Shown: positions 1 to 9,275, counted from the stretch's first letter. The stretch is DNA of 64,000 nucleotides from Verrucomicrobiales bacterium (GCA_016795385.1 JAEUHI010000025.1:83859-147858), one strand, 5' to 3'. Notes: a model not told the origin generated them from the letters alone. Numbers and translations: made by a program.

Positions 1-691
1 ACTTGTCGTCGTCGGAGTCGGAGGCGTCATCGCCGTCCGCATCCTCGTCGTCGTGATCGTAATCCTCGTCGTCGTCATCATCATCGTCGTAGGCCTCCAT
101 CGCGGCGTCGGCCTCGGTGAGATCGACGTGCTCGCCATCCTTGCGGAATTTGCGCCGCTGTTTCTCGGCGGGCAAGGGCGAGACCATCATGAGGATGTTC
201 CGGTTGTTCAGCTTGGGCTCGAGATCGATGTGAGCCATGCCGGAGAGGTCGTTCTTCACCTTCTCCATCAGGTCGAAACCGAGCTCCTTGTGCGCCATCT
301 GGCGTCCCTTGAACTGGAGCTGGATGCGGACCTTGAAGCCGTGGGCGAGGAAATCCTCGGCGTGCATCATCTTGATCGCATAGTCATGCGGATCGATGTT
401 GACGCGGAACTTGACCTCCTTCTCCCGCTTCTTCGGCTTGTCGGATTTCTTCTGCTTCGACTGCTCGTATTTGAACTTCCCGTAGTCGACGATGCGGCAC
501 ACGGGCGGCTTCGCGTTGGGAGCGATCTCGACGAGATCCAGACCGAGTTCCTTGGCCTTGTTCAGGGCCTTCCAGGTCGGCAGGACCACGTTGTGCTCTC
601 CGTAGATCACTCGGATCTCCGGGCAGCGGATCTTGTCGTTCACCCGCGTCCTTGGTGGACGGGGCCGGCGTTTCATGGGTTGGCTAGCGAT
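1..691 (-). CDS. infC: Translation initiation factor IF-3, 3' end cut by window
   Basis: IF-3 binds the 30S subunit, prevents premature 50S joining and checks the start codon. The N-domain begins around VNDKIR and is followed by GLDLVEIAPNAKPPVCRI. The C-domain carries KEVKFRVNIDPHDY and FKGRQMAHKELG, both family hallmarks. The frame is still open at base 1, after a strongly acidic Asp/Glu-rich tail that ordinary IF-3 (about 180 residues) lacks. The start is ambiguous. ATG at 676-674 has no ribosome binding site at normal distance. ATC at 691-689, in frame five codons upstream, lies 9 bases after a GGAGG. A rare AUU/AUC-type start is known for infC in other bacteria and supports autoregulation by IF-3. 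The gene follows thrS, the classic thrS-infC order. Confidence 0.95.
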   Translation of the reverse strand, partial: MASQPMKRRPRPPRTRVNDKIRCPEIRVIYGEHNVVLPTWKALNKAKELGLDLVEIAPNAKPPVCRIVDYGKFKYEQSKQKKSDKPKKREKEVKFRVNIDPHDYAIKMMHAEDFLAHGFKVRIQLQFKGRQMAHKELGFDLMEKVKNDLSGMAHIDLEPKLNNRNILMMVSPLPAEKQRRKFRKDGEHVDLTEADAAMEAYDDDDDDDEDYDHDDEDADGDDASDSDDDK

Positions 692-700
692 GGCAGTATA

Positions 701-705
701 CCTCC
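701..705 (-). promoter_or_regulatory. Shine-Dalgarno sequence that favours an ATC start for infC
   Basis: GGAGG on the minus strand lies 9 bases before ATC (691-689) but 24 bases before the first in-frame ATG (676-674). Its spacing therefore supports the non-canonical start. Confidence 0.5.
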
Positions 706-811
706 GGCAGGTTTGGGGTTGGGCATTGCCCCCGGATCGGATCCGGAAGGCGAAAGGGAATCGGCACCGGGAGGCACCGGGATTCAGACACAGGTGACTG
801 GAGCACGCTCG

Positions 812-2698
812 TCATAAGGAACGCGAGCGAATCTCCGCGACGACCTTGTCGCGAAACTCGCCGACAGCGACAGCGCCTTCGTCGCCGCGCTCGCGGTGAC
901 GGACGGAAACCTGATTCAATTCCTGTTCTTTTGCGCCGATGATCAACATATACGGAATCCGCTCCAACTGGGCAAGACGAATTTTCGCCCCCACCTTGTC
1001 GCTGGAATCGTCGATCGTCACCCGCACCCCCTCGGCACGGAGGGTATCGACGACCTCGCGGGCAGCGGCGTCGAACTTCTCCGAGATCGGCAGCACCCGC
1101 ACCTGCTCGGGCGAGAGCCAGGTCGGGAACTTGCCGGCGAAGTGCTCGATGAGGACGCCGACAAAACGCTCCATCGAGCCGAAGGGTGCCCGGTGGATCA
1201 TCACGGGACGATGCGGGGCGTTGTCGGGACCGATGTATTCGAGACCGAAGCGTTCGGGGAGATTGTAATCGACCTGCACCGTGCCGAGCTGCCATTCCCG
1301 GCCAATCACGTCCTTCACGACAAAGTCGATCTTCGGACCGTAGAAGGCGGCTTCGCCCGGCTCTTCGGTGAAGGCGGTGCCCAGAGTCGCGGCGGCCTCG
1401 CGCAAGGCGGCTTCGGCGCGGTCCCACTTTTCGGGATCGCCGACATACTTGCTCGAATCGGGATCACGGAGCCCCACACGAACGCGGTAATCATTCATCC
1501 CGAGGGTGCCGAGGACGATCTTCACCAGCTCGAGACAGCCGATGATTTCATCGCGCACTTGCTCCTCGGTGCAGAAGAGGTGGGCGTCGTCCTGCGTGAA
1601 ACCACGGACGCGCGTCATGCCACCCAGCTCGCCCGATTGCTCCCAGCGGTAGACCGTGCCAAACTCGGCGAGGCGCACCGGGAGATCGCGGTAGCTGTGG
1701 TGATTGCTCTGGAAGATCTTGATGTGATGCGGGCAATTCATCGGCTTCAGGAGGAAGCCGTCGATCTCGCCGGACTCGAGACGGTTGGAGAGTTCACCGC
1801 AGCCACAACCTTCCTCGGCGAGAGCCTTGAGGCTTTCGCGCTCGACCACCGGAGGGAACTGCGACTCCGCGTAATACGGGAAGTGCCCCGAGGTGCGGTA
1901 AAGCCCCAGCTTGCCGATGTGGGGGGTGAAGACCTGGCTGTAACCCTGCCGCTCGAGATGCTCGCTGATGAATTTCTGCAGTTCGAGGCGGACCACCGAT
2001 CCCTTCGGTTTCCAAAGGATGAGCCCCTGCCCCACTGCCTCGTCGATGTGGAAAAGATCGAGCTCTTTCCCGATCTTGCGGTGGTCGCGCTGCTTCGCCT
2101 CTTCGAGACGCACGAGATGCTCCTCGAGCTCGGTCTTGTTCTTGAAGGCCGTGCCGTAGACGCGCTGGAGCTGCGGATTGGCCGCGTCGCCTTTGTAAAA
2201 GGCACTCGCCACGCTCATCACCTTGAAGGCCTTGCAATTTCCGGTGCGGGGTACGTGCGGTCCGGCGCAGAGATCCCAGAAGTCTCCGTTCTTGTAGAGC
2301 GAGATCGCCTCGCCCTCGGGGATGTCGTTGAGCAGATCGACCTTGAAACGACTCGGCACTTCCCGATCACCAAGGGCGGCGAGGCGGCCTTTCTGCGCGA
2401 GTTCGAAGGCCTCCGCGCGGGAGACCTCGACCTTTTCAAAGACCTGGTTCTCCTTCACGATCCGCGTCATCTCCTCCTCGATTTTCGGAAAATCATCAGG
2501 GGTAATGCGGTGGGAAAGATCGACGTCGTAGTAGAATCCATTTTCCACCGGAGGCCCCGCCGCGAACTGGGCATCGGGCCAGAGTTTGGCGATCGCGGTG
2601 GCGAGGACGTGGGCGGTCGAGTGTCGGAGACGCTCGAGGTCGGACATTTGCTCGCGCTCTTCGAGCGTTTTTCGCTGGGGCTCTGGTGAATCCGGCAT
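812..2698 (-). CDS. thrS: Threonyl-tRNA synthetase lacking the TGS domain
   Basis: Charges tRNA-Thr in the cytoplasm. The 628-residue protein begins almost directly at the editing domain (HSTAH, H26 and H30). It then shows the class II core, with the MNCPHH zinc-site motif and motif 2 in TVYRWEQSGELGGMTRVRGF, and ends in the anticodon-binding domain (VRVLPISEKF). The roughly 60-residue N-terminal TGS domain of the E. coli enzyme is absent. A short insert containing GCGCGEL lies between motif 1 and MNCPHH. The start is ATG 2698-2696. The next gene is infC, as in many bacteria, so co-transcription is likely. The family assignment is secure. Confidence 0.96.
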   Translation of the reverse strand: MPDSPEPQRKTLEEREQMSDLERLRHSTAHVLATAIAKLWPDAQFAAGPPVENGFYYDVDLSHRITPDDFPKIEEEMTRIVKENQVFEKVEVSRAEAFELAQKGRLAALGDREVPSRFKVDLLNDIPEGEAISLYKNGDFWDLCAGPHVPRTGNCKAFKVMSVASAFYKGDAANPQLQRVYGTAFKNKTELEEHLVRLEEAKQRDHRKIGKELDLFHIDEAVGQGLILWKPKGSVVRLELQKFISEHLERQGYSQVFTPHIGKLGLYRTSGHFPYYAESQFPPVVERESLKALAEEGCGCGELSNRLESGEIDGFLLKPMNCPHHIKIFQSNHHSYRDLPVRLAEFGTVYRWEQSGELGGMTRVRGFTQDDAHLFCTEEQVRDEIIGCLELVKIVLGTLGMNDYRVRVGLRDPDSSKYVGDPEKWDRAEAALREAAATLGTAFTEEPGEAAFYGPKIDFVVKDVIGREWQLGTVQVDYNLPERFGLEYIGPDNAPHRPVMIHRAPFGSMERFVGVLIEHFAGKFPTWLSPEQVRVLPISEKFDAAAREVVDTLRAEGVRVTIDDSSDKVGAKIRLAQLERIPYMLIIGAKEQELNQVSVRHRERGDEGAVAVGEFRDKVVAEIRSRSL

Positions 2699-2722
2699 GG
2701 GACAGGGAAGTTTGGAGCCCGT

Positions 2723-2750
2723 AACCTATCCACTTTGCGCGATTTACCAA
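2723..2750 (-). promoter_or_regulatory. Possible sigma-70-like promoter of thrS
   Basis: TTGGTA (2750-2745) and TAGGTT (2728-2723) are separated by 16 bases, about 25 bases before the thrS start. This is found by eye only, and the -10 box is a modest match. Confidence 0.3.
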
Positions 2751-2871
2751 GAGGAAAGGTCGACAGGTGACAGCGCCTCGCGAAGTTGGGAACTCCCTCC
2801 ACCCGTTGGATATCGATCGCGAAGAACCCTGATCCCGCTCCGGACACGGGGACTCGTGGCGCCGCCAGACC

Positions 2872-4353
2872 TCACAGGAGCAAGCCGATGATCACTCCGG
2901 GAGCCACGCCCGCGAGGACAATCAGGATCATCAGCACCGCCATGGCGATGCCGGTGAGTGGGGCGACACGAATGGCCGAAGTGTCATCCTCTTTTCCCGG
3001 TGCGGAGAAATACATCGAGACGGCAATCTTGAGGTAGTAGTAGAAACCCGCCGCCGCTGCAACGAGGGCCGCGGCGAGGAGCCACCACTGTCCGGCATCG
3101 ATCGCCATTTGGAAGGCAAAGAGCTTGCCGAAGAATCCTGCCGTGAGCGGGATGCCCGCAAGCGAAGCCATGGCGACGACAAGCGCGGCGGCGTGGAAGG
3201 GAGAGCGTTTCGCCAAGCCCCGGTAGGAATCGAGTTCCTCGCCCGGAATCGCCGCACGAAGGCTCGAAATCACAAGGAAAGCAAGAAGCGTCATGAGCAG
3301 ATACGCTCCAAGATAGAAGCCCACCACGGTGGCGGGAGACATCGCGTTTTCCACGGAAACACGGGGAGCCGCGGCGAGAGCCATGAGGAGAAAGCCGCTG
3401 TGACCGACAGATGAGTATGCGAGGAGACGCTTGAAGTTCTTCTGCGGCAGCGCGGCGAGGTTCCCGACGAGCAAGGTGAGAATGGCCACGATGGCCAGCA
3501 CCGCGGTGACCTTGCCGACGAGAGGAGTGCTCGCGAGGAAGGGACTCACGAGACGCAGCGTGACCACGGCGGCGGCGGCTTTGGAGCCGACGGAAAGAAA
3601 CGCGGTCACCGGAGTGGGAGCTCCCTGATAGACGTCGGGAATCCAGAGGTGAAAGGGAGCCGCACCCAGCTTGAAGGCGAGCGCGATGAGAATGAGGGCA
3701 AAAGCGAACAGCGCGGCCGTCGTGTTGACGCCTTCCTTAGCGAGCGCCTCACCGATTCCGGCGAGATCCATGCTTCCGGTGACGCCGAAGAGCCAGGCGA
3801 AACCGTAAACGAGGAAGCCCGTCGAGAGAGCACCGAGGATCAGGTACTTCACCCCGGCTTCGAGCGATCCCACGTTGCGGCGCAGATAAGCCACCAGAAT
3901 GTAGAAGGTGATGGAGACGGTCTCGAGCGAGACAAAAATGCTGACGAGGTGATTCGCCGACGACATCCACATCAGCCCGGCACAGGCGAAAAGCGGAAGG
4001 GCGAAGAATTCCCCGAGGCCCGCCTGGGGATGGGCTCCCGGTTCGGGATTGGCGGTCTGGGCGACGACGAGAGGGGTGTAGTCGATCGCCATGATCAGAA
4101 CGAGAATGGTCGAGAGCAAGGCAAGCCCTTTGAAGAAAAGCGAGAGTTTGTCAGGCGCGGCGTAGAAATTCCAGATGCCTCCCTCGGCGGTGGCGGGAGC
4201 CTTCACGAAAAAGAGGAGACCGAAGACCACGACGAGCCCCAGGATAGCAAGGCGGGCCAGAGAACGTTTGTCCTCGAGCTTGACGAAGGCATCGACCATG
4301 AGCAGGACGAGTCCGAGCGCGACGACGATGAATTCGAGGTAGTAGACCGGCAT
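2872..4353 (-). CDS. nuoN: NADH-quinone oxidoreductase subunit N
   Basis: Antiporter-like membrane subunit of complex I that takes part in proton translocation. The protein is about 493 residues with some 14 hydrophobic segments. It contains the conserved core RNVGSLEAGVKYLILGALST and the later FKLGAAPFHLWIPDVYQGAP stretch with its proton-path lysines. It is the last gene of the nuo operon, 44 bases after nuoM. ATG 4353 is preferred over an in-frame TTG five codons earlier because it puts the start next to the first membrane helix. Confidence 0.95.
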   Translation of the reverse strand: MPVYYLEFIVVALGLVLLMVDAFVKLEDKRSLARLAILGLVVVFGLLFFVKAPATAEGGIWNFYAAPDKLSLFFKGLALLSTILVLIMAIDYTPLVVAQTANPEPGAHPQAGLGEFFALPLFACAGLMWMSSANHLVSIFVSLETVSITFYILVAYLRRNVGSLEAGVKYLILGALSTGFLVYGFAWLFGVTGSMDLAGIGEALAKEGVNTTAALFAFALILIALAFKLGAAPFHLWIPDVYQGAPTPVTAFLSVGSKAAAAVVTLRLVSPFLASTPLVGKVTAVLAIVAILTLLVGNLAALPQKNFKRLLAYSSVGHSGFLLMALAAAPRVSVENAMSPATVVGFYLGAYLLMTLLAFLVISSLRAAIPGEELDSYRGLAKRSPFHAAALVVAMASLAGIPLTAGFFGKLFAFQMAIDAGQWWLLAAALVAAAAGFYYYLKIAVSMYFSAPGKEDDTSAIRVAPLTGIAMAVLMILIVLAGVAPGVIIGLLL

Positions 4354-4397
4354 GGGGAAAATGGGCAAAGTTCAGAATCCAGGTTTCAGCCGTCGTC

Positions 4398-5897
4398 TCA
4401 TCCGGCCACACCAAGGAGAAGCGCGTTCACGGCGGGGCGGATGAATTGATTGAGGAGATCGGGCGCAAAGCCAACGGCGATCAGCGCGACCAGGAGGAGC
4501 AGCAGCGGAATACGCGTGGCCCAGCTGAGATCGGCCGGCGTGGTGAGTTTGTCAGGCTTCGGCCCCATGAAGACCGTTCGGTAGGCGCGCAGCATGTAGA
4601 CCGCGGAAATCACCACACCCCAGAGCGCGCCGATCGTGGCCCAGCGGATCCAGGTCATGGCCGTGTCCTCGCCCGCGAAGGCTCCGAAGAAAATTTCGAC
4701 CTCGGCCGCGAAGTTGGCGAAGCCGGGCAGGCCAACCGATGCGAAGGCGGCGAATCCGAACATCAATCCGAGCTTCGGCATCGGTTTGGCGATCCCGCCC
4801 AAGCGATCGAAATCGAGGGTGCCGAATTGATCGCGCATCCAACCGGCGAGACCGAAGAGGAGGGCGATGGAAAGCCCGTGCGCGAACATGAGGAGGACGG
4901 CACCGGACACGCCGATGACATTCCCCGCGGCGATGCCGAGGAACGCGTATCCCATGTGCATCACGCTCGAGTAGCCGAGCATGCGGTCCAGCTTCTTCTG
5001 CGCGATCGTGACGAGGCCGATGTAGAGGATGTTACCGAGGAGGAGGATGAGGACGAGATTCAGCCATTTCTCTGCTCCCGCGGGCGCGAGCGGCATCGCA
5101 AGCCGGATGAGGCCGTAGAGGCCGAACTTCTTCAGGACCCCGGCGTGCAGCATTGCCACCGGCGTCGGAGCCTCGGCATAGGCGGGCGCGGCCCAGCTAT
5201 GGAAGGGAAAGAGTGAAACGAGGATGCCAAATCCGATGAAGAGGAGCAGGAAAATCCAACTCTGCATCTCCGCGGCGATCGGAGTGTCCTTCGCCAGCGC
5301 GGTGAGGGTGGCGACATCAAAGGTCGTCGCACCGAGAGCGCCCACGGCAAGGATGAGTCCGACGAGGAGGATGAGGCTGCCCACGCCGAGGAAAATCGTG
5401 ATGGTCCAAGCGGTGCGCACCCGCTGCTCGCCGTGACCGAAAATCCCGATCATGAGGAAGGTTGGGATGAGGGCCAGTTCATGGAAGGCGTAGAGGAAAA
5501 ACAGATCCGTCGCGGTGAAAGCCCCGATGGCACCACCCCCGATGAGGAGGAGGGAAAGGTAGTAGAGACGGGCATTGCCCTTGATGGACGACTCCGCCGG
5601 GGCCACCCACACGGCGGCGAGGAGGACGAGGGCGGAAAGCAGCACGAGGACGAGGCTGATCCCGTCGAGGCCGAAGGCGAGACTCAGCTTGGGAAAGCCC
5701 TGCATCTCGAGGAGGGTGCGGGTGCTCTCGAACTGCATCCCCCCTTCCAGATTCGTTTTGAAATTGATCGCACAAAAGATCGCGAAACAGAGCACGAGCA
5801 CCGAGGCTCCCAGCGCGGTGAAGCGGGCGGGCGCTCCGAGGCCGACCGCAAGGGCGGCGACGAGCGGCAGGAAGACGAGGAGTTCGAGAGTGCTCAC
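4398..5897 (-). CDS. nuoM: NADH-quinone oxidoreductase subunit M
   Basis: Antiporter-like proton-pumping subunit of the complex I membrane arm. The 499-residue protein is a multi-spanning membrane protein. The FHSWAAPAYAEAPTPVAMLHAG region and the following KKFGLYGLIRL are hallmarks of the M/ND4 subunit, and E144-type helix residues lie in FLYAFHELALIPTFLMIG. It starts with GTG (5897-5895), 24 bases after nuoL. It belongs to the same leftward operon. Confidence 0.95.
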   Translation of the reverse strand: MSTLELLVFLPLVAALAVGLGAPARFTALGASVLVLCFAIFCAINFKTNLEGGMQFESTRTLLEMQGFPKLSLAFGLDGISLVLVLLSALVLLAAVWVAPAESSIKGNARLYYLSLLLIGGGAIGAFTATDLFFLYAFHELALIPTFLMIGIFGHGEQRVRTAWTITIFLGVGSLILLVGLILAVGALGATTFDVATLTALAKDTPIAAEMQSWIFLLLFIGFGILVSLFPFHSWAAPAYAEAPTPVAMLHAGVLKKFGLYGLIRLAMPLAPAGAEKWLNLVLILLLGNILYIGLVTIAQKKLDRMLGYSSVMHMGYAFLGIAAGNVIGVSGAVLLMFAHGLSIALLFGLAGWMRDQFGTLDFDRLGGIAKPMPKLGLMFGFAAFASVGLPGFANFAAEVEIFFGAFAGEDTAMTWIRWATIGALWGVVISAVYMLRAYRTVFMGPKPDKLTTPADLSWATRIPLLLLLVALIAVGFAPDLLNQFIRPAVNALLLGVAG

Positions 5898-5921
5898 GAC
5901 GGGAGGGGGCGGGAAATTCGA

Positions 5922-7745
5922 TCAGAAGACGAGGTAAACGATCACCGCGACAACGGCGACACCGAAGAGGAACGCATACGACTGCACGTTGCCGGAATTG
6001 AAAACACGGAAGACGGATCCGGCGGCGAGCGCACCCATGGCGGGGAAACGCGCCACGAGCGGATCGACAAAAAAGCGGTCGGCGAAGTCGAGACCTTTGG
6101 CGACGGTGTCCTGGAAAACGCGGACAAGGCCGAGGTAGATCTCGTCGATCTTGAACTTGTCGCGGAAGAGGGGGATGCGGATGGGATCCTTGTCCTTGCC
6201 CTTGTAGAAATGGATCGCGGCTCCGACACCCACGACGAGGCCGATCAGGGAAAGGATCGCGGTGAGACCGAAGTGTTCGACCAGGTGGTGGAAGTCTCCA
6301 TGTCCTCGCGCGAGGAGCGGGCTGGATACAAAGGAGTAAGCCGAGAACACCGCCATGAACGCGAGCAGCGCGAGCGGGATCCACATGACCGGCCCGACCT
6401 CGTGGGCATGGTCGGCGTCCTTCGTGCGCGCCTTGCCGAAGAAGGCGACGATGACGAGTCGTGTCATGTAAAACGGCGTCAGGAAAGCCACGATCATCGC
6501 GAGGACGTAGGGTCCGGTCATCTTCTCGTGCAGGGCCGTCTCGAGGATGGCTTCCTTGCTCCAGAATCCGCTCGTGAAGGGCACGGCGATGAGGGCGGCG
6601 GTGCCGAGGGCGAAGGTCCAGAAGGTGATGGGGAGCTTCTTGCGCAGTCCGCCCATTTTCCAGATGTCCTGCTCGTGGTGGCAGGCGTAGATCACCGCAC
6701 CTGAGCCTAGGAAAAGGAGGGCCTTGAAGAAAGCGTGGGTGTATAGGTGGAACATCCCGGCATCACTGCCGCCCGGTCCGATGCCCTGGGCCATGACCAT
6801 GTAGCCGAGCTGCGAGAGGGTCGAGTAGGCGAGGATGCGCTTGATGTCGTTCTGCTGGAGCGCCATGAGCGCGGCTAGCAACGCGGTGATGGCACCGACC
6901 CAGGCAATGGTATGAGCCGCGAATTCCGCTGCATCGACGAGGAAGGAAACCCGGGCGAGCATGAAGACCCCGGCAGCGACCATCGTCGCGGCGTGGATCA
7001 GCGCCGAGACGGGCGTGGGTCCCTCCATCGCGTCGGGCAACCAGACGTGCAGCGGCACCTGGGCCGACTTGCCGACCGCGCCGCAGAAAACGCAGAGGAC
7101 CGCGATGTTCAGCAACTGCGCGTTGCCGACACCACCAACGGCCTTGGCGATTTCGTCGAAGTAGATCGAGCCGGTGAGGATCCAGACGAGGAGAATCCCC
7201 GCCATGAAACCGAAGTCACCGATGCGGTTGACGAGAAAGGCCTTTTTCGCCGCGTCGGCGGCCGAGGCCTTGTCATACCAGTGTCCGATGAGGATGTAGG
7301 AGCTGACCCCGACGAGTTCCCAGAAGATGAACATCATCGCGAAGTTGTTCGCGAGGACGATGCCGGTCATCGAGAAGAGGAAGAGCGAGAGCCCCGCGAA
7401 GTAGCGCGACTTGCCCTTGTCGTCCTTCATGTAACCGAGCGAGAAAAGGTGCACGAGGAAGCCGATCGAGCTCACGATCAGCATCATGCCGCGGCTGAGT
7501 CCGTCGATCTCGAAGCCGATCGCGATCTCGAGATTCTGCCCCAGGTCGATCCAAGGGTAAGCTTTCGTTTCCACCGCCACCTCCCCTCCCCTTGCAAGGA
7601 GAATGCAGAAGATCAGGCAGAGCAGGGCCGAGCCGGTCGAGAGGAGCGAAGACAGGCCGGACCAGCGCTTCAGGCCGAGCAGGATCGCCACGGCCACGAG
7701 GAGCGGGAGAAGAAGGACGGACCAGGCCAGGGTGTTGGGATCCAT
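5922..7745 (-). CDS. nuoL: NADH-quinone oxidoreductase subunit L
   Basis: Distal antiporter-like subunit of complex I with the lateral helix that couples the pump modules. The protein has 607 residues, the usual length. Diagnostic stretches are FMFIFWELVGVSSYILIGHW, KSAQVPLHVWLPDAMEGPTP, ALIHAATMVAAGVFML and AYSTLSQLGYMVMAQG. The start is ATG 7745, 22 bases after nuoK. Confidence 0.96.
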   Translation of the reverse strand: MDPNTLAWSVLLLPLLVAVAILLGLKRWSGLSSLLSTGSALLCLIFCILLARGGEVAVETKAYPWIDLGQNLEIAIGFEIDGLSRGMMLIVSSIGFLVHLFSLGYMKDDKGKSRYFAGLSLFLFSMTGIVLANNFAMMFIFWELVGVSSYILIGHWYDKASAADAAKKAFLVNRIGDFGFMAGILLVWILTGSIYFDEIAKAVGGVGNAQLLNIAVLCVFCGAVGKSAQVPLHVWLPDAMEGPTPVSALIHAATMVAAGVFMLARVSFLVDAAEFAAHTIAWVGAITALLAALMALQQNDIKRILAYSTLSQLGYMVMAQGIGPGGSDAGMFHLYTHAFFKALLFLGSGAVIYACHHEQDIWKMGGLRKKLPITFWTFALGTAALIAVPFTSGFWSKEAILETALHEKMTGPYVLAMIVAFLTPFYMTRLVIVAFFGKARTKDADHAHEVGPVMWIPLALLAFMAVFSAYSFVSSPLLARGHGDFHHLVEHFGLTAILSLIGLVVGVGAAIHFYKGKDKDPIRIPLFRDKFKIDEIYLGLVRVFQDTVAKGLDFADRFFVDPLVARFPAMGALAAGSVFRVFNSGNVQSYAFLFGVAVVAVIVYLVF

Positions 7746-7767
7746 TGGGAAAAAAACGTTCGCGGTA

Positions 7768-8088
7768 TCAGTATTTCATCGTGTTCACCTTCGTCACATC
7801 GGTCGTCTCCTTCGATCGGAAGAGCGCGACGATGATGGCGAGTCCGACGGCGACCTCGGCCGCCGCCACGGTGATGATGAAGAAAAGGAGGACGTGCGCG
7901 TCGTAAGCCGGCTGGCCCTCGACGAGGTGAAAACGGGAGAAAGCCACGAGGGTGAGGTTCGCCGCCGCGAGCATCAGCTCGAGACACATGAAGATGATGA
8001 GGAGATTGCGCCTCACGAGCACGCCGGCAAGACCGATCGCGAAGAGCGCGCCGCTCACGAAGAGGAAATGATTGAGGGTGAGTTCCAT
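7768..8088 (-). CDS. nuoK: NADH-quinone oxidoreductase subunit K
   Basis: Small three-helix subunit of the complex I membrane arm. The protein has 106 residues with the family core [19 protein letters not shown], in which the helix glutamate of MCLELML is a conserved proton-path residue. It continues into the NLTLVAF helix and ends in [17 protein letters not shown]. It lies between nuoJ and nuoL with 21- and 22-base gaps. Confidence 0.95.
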   Translation of the reverse strand: MELTLNHFLFVSGALFAIGLAGVLVRRNLLIIFMCLELMLAAANLTLVAFSRFHLVEGQPAYDAHVLLFFIITVAAAEVAVGLAIIVALFRSKETTDVTKVNTMKY

Positions 8089-8109
8089 GTTCTGTGCGGG
8101 GTTCCTCGA

Positions 8110-8616
8110 TTACCTGAGTTCCTTCTTGCTGAGCACGACCACGCCGACGGTGGCGGCGAGGAGGAGGACTCCGACGATCTGCACGGGGAACCAGTAGGTG
8201 CCGAAAAGCAATTCACCGATGCGGTGGACGTCACTTCCTCCCGCCTCGGTGGCGGCGAGCTCGGGCAAGGTGCGGCCCGAGGTTCCGCCGCGATTGAGCA
8301 CGAGAATGACGAGCACGAGAAAAGCCGTCACCACCGCCCCGGCGCCGGCGAAGCTGATGTAGGGAAAGTGCCGTTTCTCTTCCTCCTTCACATCGAGGAG
8401 CATGATGATGAAAAGGAAAAGCACCATGATCGCTCCCGCATAGACGAGGATCTGGAGGATGCCGACGAGGTAGGCATCGAGCTGGATGAAGAGCGAGGCC
8501 AGACCGAGGAAGGAGACGATCATCGAGAACGCCGCCGAGACCGGGTTGCGGCACACGACCACCCCGATCCCACCGAAGAGGGCGAGCGCGGCAAAGAGAT
8601 AGAAGAGGAAAGTCAT
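8110..8616 (-). CDS. nuoJ: NADH-quinone oxidoreductase subunit J
   Basis: Five-helix membrane subunit of complex I. The 168-residue protein carries the family pattern NPVSAAFSMIVSFLGLASLF, followed by DAYLVGILQILVYAGAIMVL and FLFIIMLLDV. It starts at ATG 8616. The 75-base gap to nuoI upstream holds a heptamer repeat array. Confidence 0.94.
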   Translation of the reverse strand: MTFLFYLFAALALFGGIGVVVCRNPVSAAFSMIVSFLGLASLFIQLDAYLVGILQILVYAGAIMVLFLFIIMLLDVKEEEKRHFPYISFAGAGAVVTAFLVLVILVLNRGGTSGRTLPELAATEAGGSDVHRIGELLFGTYWFPVQIVGVLLLAATVGVVVLSKKELR

Positions 8617-8635
8617 GGCGGAGCGGCCTTCAGCC

Positions 8636-8685
8636 GCGTAAAAGGTGCCCTTCGGGCGGGTAAAAAGTAAAAGGTAAGAAAATGC
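8636..8685 (+). repeat. Degenerate heptamer array in the nuoI-nuoJ gap
   Basis: Units of seven bases read in register: GGGTAAA at 8658, AAGTAAA at 8665 and AGGTAAG at 8672. Looser units GCGTAAA at 8636 and AGGTGCC at 8643 precede them with a one-base slip. The array lies wholly between coding regions. Similar arrays with other unit sequences lie in two further nuo gaps. Confidence 0.6.
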
Positions 8686-8691
8686 GGTGGG

Positions 8692-9222
8692 TTACTTCAA
8701 TTCATTCCACTTGTTGACGAGGCCGGTGCGGACGCCGCCGATTTCGTAGAGCCGCTCCTTGTCGTGCACCATTTCGGCGCGGCTCGTGCCGGTGATGGCG
8801 TAGTCCTTGCGGAGGAAGATGGCCTGCTCGGGGCAGACCTCTTCGCAGAGGCCGCAATAGATGCAGCGGATCATGTCGATCTCGAAGGCGCGAGGGCGCT
8901 TCTCCACCTTCGCCCATTTGTCGTCGGAGGGGATCTCCTCGGGCTTGATCGTGATGGCACGGGGCGGACAAATGAATTCACAGAGCTGGCAGGCGACACA
9001 ACGCTCGCGGCCGTGCTCATCCGTGACCAAGGCCGGCGCACCGCGGTAATGGTCGGGCAGATGGGCATCCCATTTTTCCTCGGGATACTGCATCGTCACC
9101 TTCTTCTTTCCGGTGAGGGTGGCGATGAAGTGGCCGAGCGTCACTTTCATGCCGATGAACAAGGCCGGCAGATAGAGCTGCTCCCACCATTTGAGTTTCG
9201 GACGTTGGACGATGATGGCCAT
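8692..9222 (-). CDS. nuoI: NADH-quinone oxidoreductase subunit I
   Basis: Carries the two 4Fe-4S clusters N6a and N6b, which pass electrons toward NuoB and quinone. The 176-residue protein has two full CxxCxxCxxxCP motifs: CVACQLCEFICP and CIYCGLCEEVCP. The N-terminal amphipathic stretch (LYLPALFIGMKVTLGHF) is typical for membrane association. It starts at ATG 9222, in a leftward operon between nuoH and nuoJ. Confidence 0.96.
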   Translation of the reverse strand: MAIIVQRPKLKWWEQLYLPALFIGMKVTLGHFIATLTGKKKVTMQYPEEKWDAHLPDHYRGAPALVTDEHGRERCVACQLCEFICPPRAITIKPEEIPSDDKWAKVEKRPRAFEIDMIRCIYCGLCEEVCPEQAIFLRKDYAITGTSRAEMVHDKERLYEIGGVRTGLVNKWNELK

Positions 9223-9232
9223 TGGGAGGAAG

Positions 9233-9260
9233 AGGTCGGAGGTCGGATGTCAGAGGTCGG
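9233..9260 (+). repeat. Heptamer array in the nuoH-nuoI gap
   Basis: Four in-register units: AGGTCGG (9233), AGGTCGG (9240), ATGTCAG (9247) and AGGTCGG (9254). The array fills much of the 53-base intergenic gap. On the transcribed strand it lies just before the nuoI start. Confidence 0.7.
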
Positions 9261-9275
9261 AAAAGAAGCGGGAAA

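Noticed and set aside
896..2689. 597-codon plus-strand frame opposite thrS
   Set aside because: It is a shadow of threonyl-tRNA synthetase; no recognisable domain and no ribosome binding site.
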